DNA of 49,255 nucleotides from Nitrosomonadales bacterium (lineage in GTDB: Bacteria > Pseudomonadota > Gammaproteobacteria > Burkholderiales > Gallionellaceae), in contig JACPYR010000001.1 of NCBI GenBank assembly GCA_016195965.1, positions 1-49,255 of the forward strand. Reading direction: 5' to 3'. Below are positions 46,521 to 49,255 of the stretch, piece after piece. The notes below the pieces were generated by a model. The model was given only the letters and a program-made list of their open reading frames with translations, searched no databases and had not been told where the DNA came from. Position numbers and translations under genes: made by a program. Position 1 is the stretch's first letter; every line of letters starts with the position of its first letter.

Positions 46521-47015
46521 TCACCCTTCCTTGCGCCTGCGTGTTGCAAAAGACTGGTATGGCTTGCGCTGCCCCGGGCGTTTGAGATCTGCCGCCGGTT
46601 TTGGTTTGGGGATCAGCAGATTTTTCCCCGGACTTTTTTTCGCAGCCCGGTGTTCGGCAATGGCCGCAGCGATTTGTTCCACAGGCAGCAGAATGATCGC
46701 GTGTTCGCCGTTCAGGTGATAATCGGCGAGGTTCTCCTTGATGTCGTGGATGCGTTCCGGGGGCTGGGCTTTCTTCGCATGCCCTGACAGTATCTGCTGC
46801 GCATCCGGCGTCAGCATGTAGCCGCCGTCCTGCGCGCAAATCAAGCCGTATTCGGAGAGCCGGTAAAACGAATCGGATAATTTCGTTTCGGGAGGAATTG
46901 CGCCCTGCGTCAGATCGGTTGCGGCGACGATCTCGACCAGCGCTGCGGGACGGCGCTTGGAAGCAAGCGACATCGCCAGCAACAGGATTGCATCAACATC
47001 GTGGACTGGATACAT
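46521..47015 (-). CDS. Hypothetical protein with winged-helix-like N-terminus
   Basis: A 164-residue protein. The first 80 residues (MYPVHDVDAILLLAMSLASK, ALVEIVAATDLTQGAIPPET, FYRLSEYGLICAQDGGYMLT) look like a two-stranded winged helix, and the C-terminal tail is rich in Lys/Arg/Pro (KSPGKNLLIPKPKPAADLKR), suggesting nucleic acid binding. I do not recognise a family. It stands between dbpA and the flavin reductase gene on the same strand. Confidence 0.65.
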   Translation of the reverse strand: MYPVHDVDAILLLAMSLASKRRPAALVEIVAATDLTQGAIPPETKLSDSFYRLSEYGLICAQDGGYMLTPDAQQILSGHAKKAQPPERIHDIKENLADYHLNGEHAIILLPVEQIAAAIAEHRAAKKSPGKNLLIPKPKPAADLKRPGQRKPYQSFATRRRKEG

Positions 47016-47196
47016 CGGATAACCTTTGCAAATCGAAAATTGTGACTACAGGCGGCGCCAAATGCGCAGTGGTTTGCGGGAGCGGCATAGTCTCCGTTAT
47101 GTCATTCTCTCATTTTATGGGGATCGGCGTGGCCGAGAATTTCGGCTTAAGCAGTGGCGGTTACGAATTTCATTCCGTTTGCTGCGGATACCATCG

Positions 47197-47733
47197 TCAC
47201 GCCATTCGTGAAGGCAGCTTGATCGTCTCTCCTCCCACCATGAACACCCCCTTGCCCTGATGATGCAAGGTGCGCGGATTTTTCATTGATTTGTCTATCC
47301 ACGCCTTGATCACCTCCAGCACGAAGAAGTTGTATTTGTTTACCATCCGCGTATCCGCCACCTGGCACTCCAGATTGGCATAGCACTCGGCGATCAGCGG
47401 CGCTGCCACCTGCGATGCGGGCAGCGGCGTCAGCTTGAACTTGTTGAACTTGTCCACTTTTTTGCCCGAGCAGTTGCCTATGCCGACCATCTGCTTCGCC
47501 AGTTCTATCGTCGGAATGCTGATCACGCATTCCTTTGTCGCAACCAGCGCAGCGAAGCTGTGATTTCGCCCGCTGATAACGCAACCCACCAGCGGCGGCT
47601 CGAACTCCATCATCGTATGCCACGACTGGGTCATGATGTTCGTCTTGCCATGGTGCGCGGTGGTGATCAGCACCACCGGCCCAGGCTCCAGCAATTGGTA
47701 AACTTTGGGTAATGGGAATGATTTTATCGTCAT
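47197..47733 (-). CDS. Flavin reductase-like domain protein
   Basis: A 178-residue protein of the flavin reductase (FMN-binding) family, starting at ATG 47733 seven bases after AGGAGAG. It has the PVVLITTAHHGKTNIMTQSW block, VGCVISGRNHSFAALVATKE, ECVISIPTIELAKQM and the C-terminal DKSMKNPRTLHHQGKGVFMV segment. Enzymes of this fold use NAD(P)H to reduce flavin or bind FMN as a cofactor for small oxidoreductases; substrate unknown. Minus strand, 39 bp after the repeat pair at 47774-47872. Confidence 0.85.
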   Translation of the reverse strand: MTIKSFPLPKVYQLLEPGPVVLITTAHHGKTNIMTQSWHTMMEFEPPLVGCVISGRNHSFAALVATKECVISIPTIELAKQMVGIGNCSGKKVDKFNKFKLTPLPASQVAAPLIAECYANLECQVADTRMVNKYNFFVLEVIKAWIDKSMKNPRTLHHQGKGVFMVGGETIKLPSRMA

Positions 47734-47773
47734 TGCAGCTCTCCTTACATTGAAGAACACGAAGCAAGCTTGT

Positions 47774-47872
47774 GTAGCATGGGTTGAGCAATTCGATACC
47801 CATCGCAGATAACGATTATGTTGGGTATCGCTAAGCCTGTCCTGAGTATGTCGAAGGACTCACCCAACCTAC
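47774..47872. repeat. GTAGGTTGGGT-type repeat interrupted by a CCTGAG...TGTCGAAGG repeat
   Basis: The left arm GTAGCATGGGTTGAGCAATT...CGATACCCATC (47774-47804) and the right arm starting GTTGGGTATCGCT (47820) form the same inverted repeat as at 30076-30146. In the right arm, the run to CACCCAACCTAC is split by about 27 bp containing CCTGTCCTGAGTATGTCGAAGG, the core of the other dispersed repeat family. One repeat has therefore inserted into another. Confidence 0.75.
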
Positions 47873-47875
47873 TGT

Positions 47876-48511
47876 CTAAGCGCGCGCATCCGCCTGCTGC
47901 AGCGCCTCGGCAAACATCGCCACCGGCTGCGCGCCGGAGACGCCAAACTTCTCGTCGAATACGAAGAACGGCACGCCGCTGATGCCGAACCCCGCTGCGC
48001 GCGCCTCGTCCGCGCGCACTGCATCGGCATAAGCATCGCTCTCCAGCATTGCCAGCGCATCCTGCTCGCCAATGCCGAATTCGGGCGCCAAGCGGGCCAG
48101 CGCGGCGCGGTCGCCCACCGGCAGCGCCTCGGAAAAATAAGCCTGCATCACGCGCTCGGTCGCGCGATCTCCCACGCCCCGTGAAACTGCGAAATGCAGC
48201 AAGCGGTGCGCATCGAAGGTATTGCCCGGGCGCGCCTTTTCCAGATGGTATTTCAGCCCGATCTCGGCGGCGATCCCGCTCACGTTCGCATTCATCTGTG
48301 CCGCCTGCTGCGGGCTGACGCGATATTTGCTCGCCAGCAACTCATTCAGCGTGCCCGGATGCTGGCGCGGCGCTTGCGCATCTAGTTCAAAGCTGCGCCA
48401 GATCACCTGCACGTCATCGCGCTGCGCAAAATCGGCGAGCGCCGTTTCAAAGCGCCGCTTGCCGATATAGCACCAGGGACAGATCACGTCCGACCAGATT
48501 TCGATTTTCAT
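47876..48511 (-). CDS. DsbA-family oxidoreductase (FrnE/2-hydroxychromene isomerase type)
   Basis: A 211-residue thioredoxin-fold protein. The redox motif is CPWC in MKIEIWSDVICPWCYIGKRR, and later blocks are LEKARPGNTFDAHRLLHFAV and GFGISGVPFFVFDEKFGVSG, the pattern of the DsbA-like FrnE family. Members act in isomerisation or redox sensing; the substrate is unknown. No signal peptide, so it is probably cytoplasmic. Minus strand, downstream of the DUF4276-type gene. Confidence 0.87.
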   Translation of the reverse strand: MKIEIWSDVICPWCYIGKRRFETALADFAQRDDVQVIWRSFELDAQAPRQHPGTLNELLASKYRVSPQQAAQMNANVSGIAAEIGLKYHLEKARPGNTFDAHRLLHFAVSRGVGDRATERVMQAYFSEALPVGDRAALARLAPEFGIGEQDALAMLESDAYADAVRADEARAAGFGISGVPFFVFDEKFGVSGAQPVAMFAEALQQADARA

Positions 48512-48563
48512 GGGCGTTACTTACTCCTGCAAAAATAATTCGACTCCTGTACCAATGTCACTG

Positions 48564-49127
48564 TTACCCCTTTGCTATGTTGTCCTTAATGTATTCATCC
48601 AATCTCTTGAAAGACGAGCACCTGATTAAGTTTGACAAAGTAATTTTCTCAGCCAATTTTTCATTGTGCGTAGTATTCAAATACCGTTTCTTTCCCATTT
48701 TCCAGACTAGATCACGCAAATGCTCTTTAGGCGATTCGATGCTTTCACAGTCCGTAATTTTGTTAGGTGCTTTGCTTAAATTAAAAACTGACTTGATAGC
48801 TGTTGCATCAGACAATAGCCAAGCTTCCATTTCTTGAATAGGAATTACTATAATGGTATTCGGATATTTTTCTGGCGGTACCTTGGCCACCAATTTTCTC
48901 CTTAATTCTGACTCCTTATTTCTATCTAAATCATGAAATATCAGAATATGTTCGCAGCCTCTTTTGATTAAATTTTCCGTCCAGCTATCACACTTTTGCC
49001 GAAGTTTTCCACAACCATTACCTACAAACTTTTTCACTGAAACACCACCACTGCCAAGATACTTGGCCAGTATGTGACTGACAACGCTCACGTCGCTGGC
49101 ATCTTCCGCAATAACACGCGGATTCAA
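48564..49127 (-). CDS. DUF4276-type protein, 5' end replaced by the IS30 end
   Basis: A 187-residue reading frame: RVIAEDASDVSVVSHILAKY near the start (a TOPRIM-like strand-helix with acidic residues), IFHDLDRNKESELRRKL, IIVIPIQEMEAWLLSDATAI and SPKEHLRDLVWKMGKKRYLN. These match the DUF4276/OLD-nuclease-like group, often paired with an AAA+ ATPase in defence loci. The only plausible start is a TTG at 49127, which lies inside the IS30 end; the native first codons are lost and the partner gene, if any, would lie beyond the IS. Base composition is AT-rich, unlike its neighbours. Confidence 0.78.
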   Translation of the reverse strand: MNPRVIAEDASDVSVVSHILAKYLGSGGVSVKKFVGNGCGKLRQKCDSWTENLIKRGCEHILIFHDLDRNKESELRRKLVAKVPPEKYPNTIIVIPIQEMEAWLLSDATAIKSVFNLSKAPNKITDCESIESPKEHLRDLVWKMGKKRYLNTTHNEKLAEKITLSNLIRCSSFKRLDEYIKDNIAKG

Positions 49128-49255
49128 TTTTGAAGTGCAACACCTGACTTGAAGAATACCTGAGCGGGTGTCAGAAATCCAAGCCGTTTTCTCGGTCTGT
49201 TGTTCAATCGTTTCATCGCGTGGTTAATCTCCTGCTGTGTGATGGTGGTGAAGTC
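49117..49255 (-). mobile_element. IS30-family element, terminal fragment (inverted relative to the left end)
   Basis: Identical to the reverse complement of bases 2-140, with the transposase 3' end in the same frame (stop at 49124-49126 on the minus strand). The element end abuts the first codons of the DUF4276-type gene. Since both window ends are this same sequence, the contig probably ends at unresolved copies of one IS. Confidence 0.9.

Overview
This 49-kb window reads as a bacterial chromosome segment, most likely a betaproteobacterium of the Nitrosomonadales/Gallionellaceae type. That placement is an inference from overall protein character and gene content, not from a database search. 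Most of it is GC-rich, densely packed housekeeping DNA: selA-selB and selC (selenocysteine), djlA, yceH, a seven-gene minus-strand run (prxQ/bcp, phoH-like, msrB, yciB, yciI-like, bolA, ppiC), tadA, ygfZ, an htrA-like protease, an aspartate aminotransferase, uvrB, zapE, an rhlE-like and a dbpA-like RNA helicase, and an MsbA-type ABC exporter. Both ends of the window are the same 139-bp end of an IS30-family element in opposite orientation, so the segment probably stops at two unresolved IS copies.

Layout. 1-655: IS30 end and a type II toxin-antitoxin pair. 773-4044: selA-selB. 4063-11813: an AT-richer accessory cassette (WYL-type regulator, several membrane proteins and lipoproteins, a three-repeat PKD-like lipoprotein). 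11814-11940: a near-identical 127-bp copy of the selB 3' end. 11989-12085: selC. 12235-31200: conserved genes. 30206-32685: a minus-strand operon of uncharacterised envelope proteins with a 13-unit tetranucleotide repeat in its predicted leader. 33020-33669: a nucleotidyltransferase cassette. 33740-41044: uvrB, a truncated ankyrin membrane protein, zapE, a helicase and an ABC exporter. 41045-43346: an AT-rich stretch with two small secreted or coiled-coil genes. 43347-44971: a frameshifted chemoreceptor. 45088-49255: dbpA, small enzymes, a DUF4276-type gene cut at its start by the right IS30 end.

The most interesting element is the cassette splitting selAB from selC. It is flanked by 127-bp direct repeats of the selB 3' end with one mismatch, which looks like an integration footprint although no recombinase is visible. 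Inside it, the WYL regulator promoter and a second promoter 3.4 kb downstream share an inverted-repeat operator (AACGACA-N5-TGTCGTT), the same distance to a -10-like box, and a conserved 16-nt block after it. This suggests one regulator controlling two operons of membrane and secreted proteins, arranged like WYL-controlled defence or stress islands but with unrecognised effectors.

Other points: a promoter-SSR-TPR arrangement that could be phase variable; a coiled-coil/AsmA-like fusion protein; dispersed palindromic repeats inserted into or next to coding regions (a ROK kinase, an ankyrin protein, and one nested inside another repeat); a probable ATT start codon for the ABC exporter; and a palindrome on the uvrB promoter.
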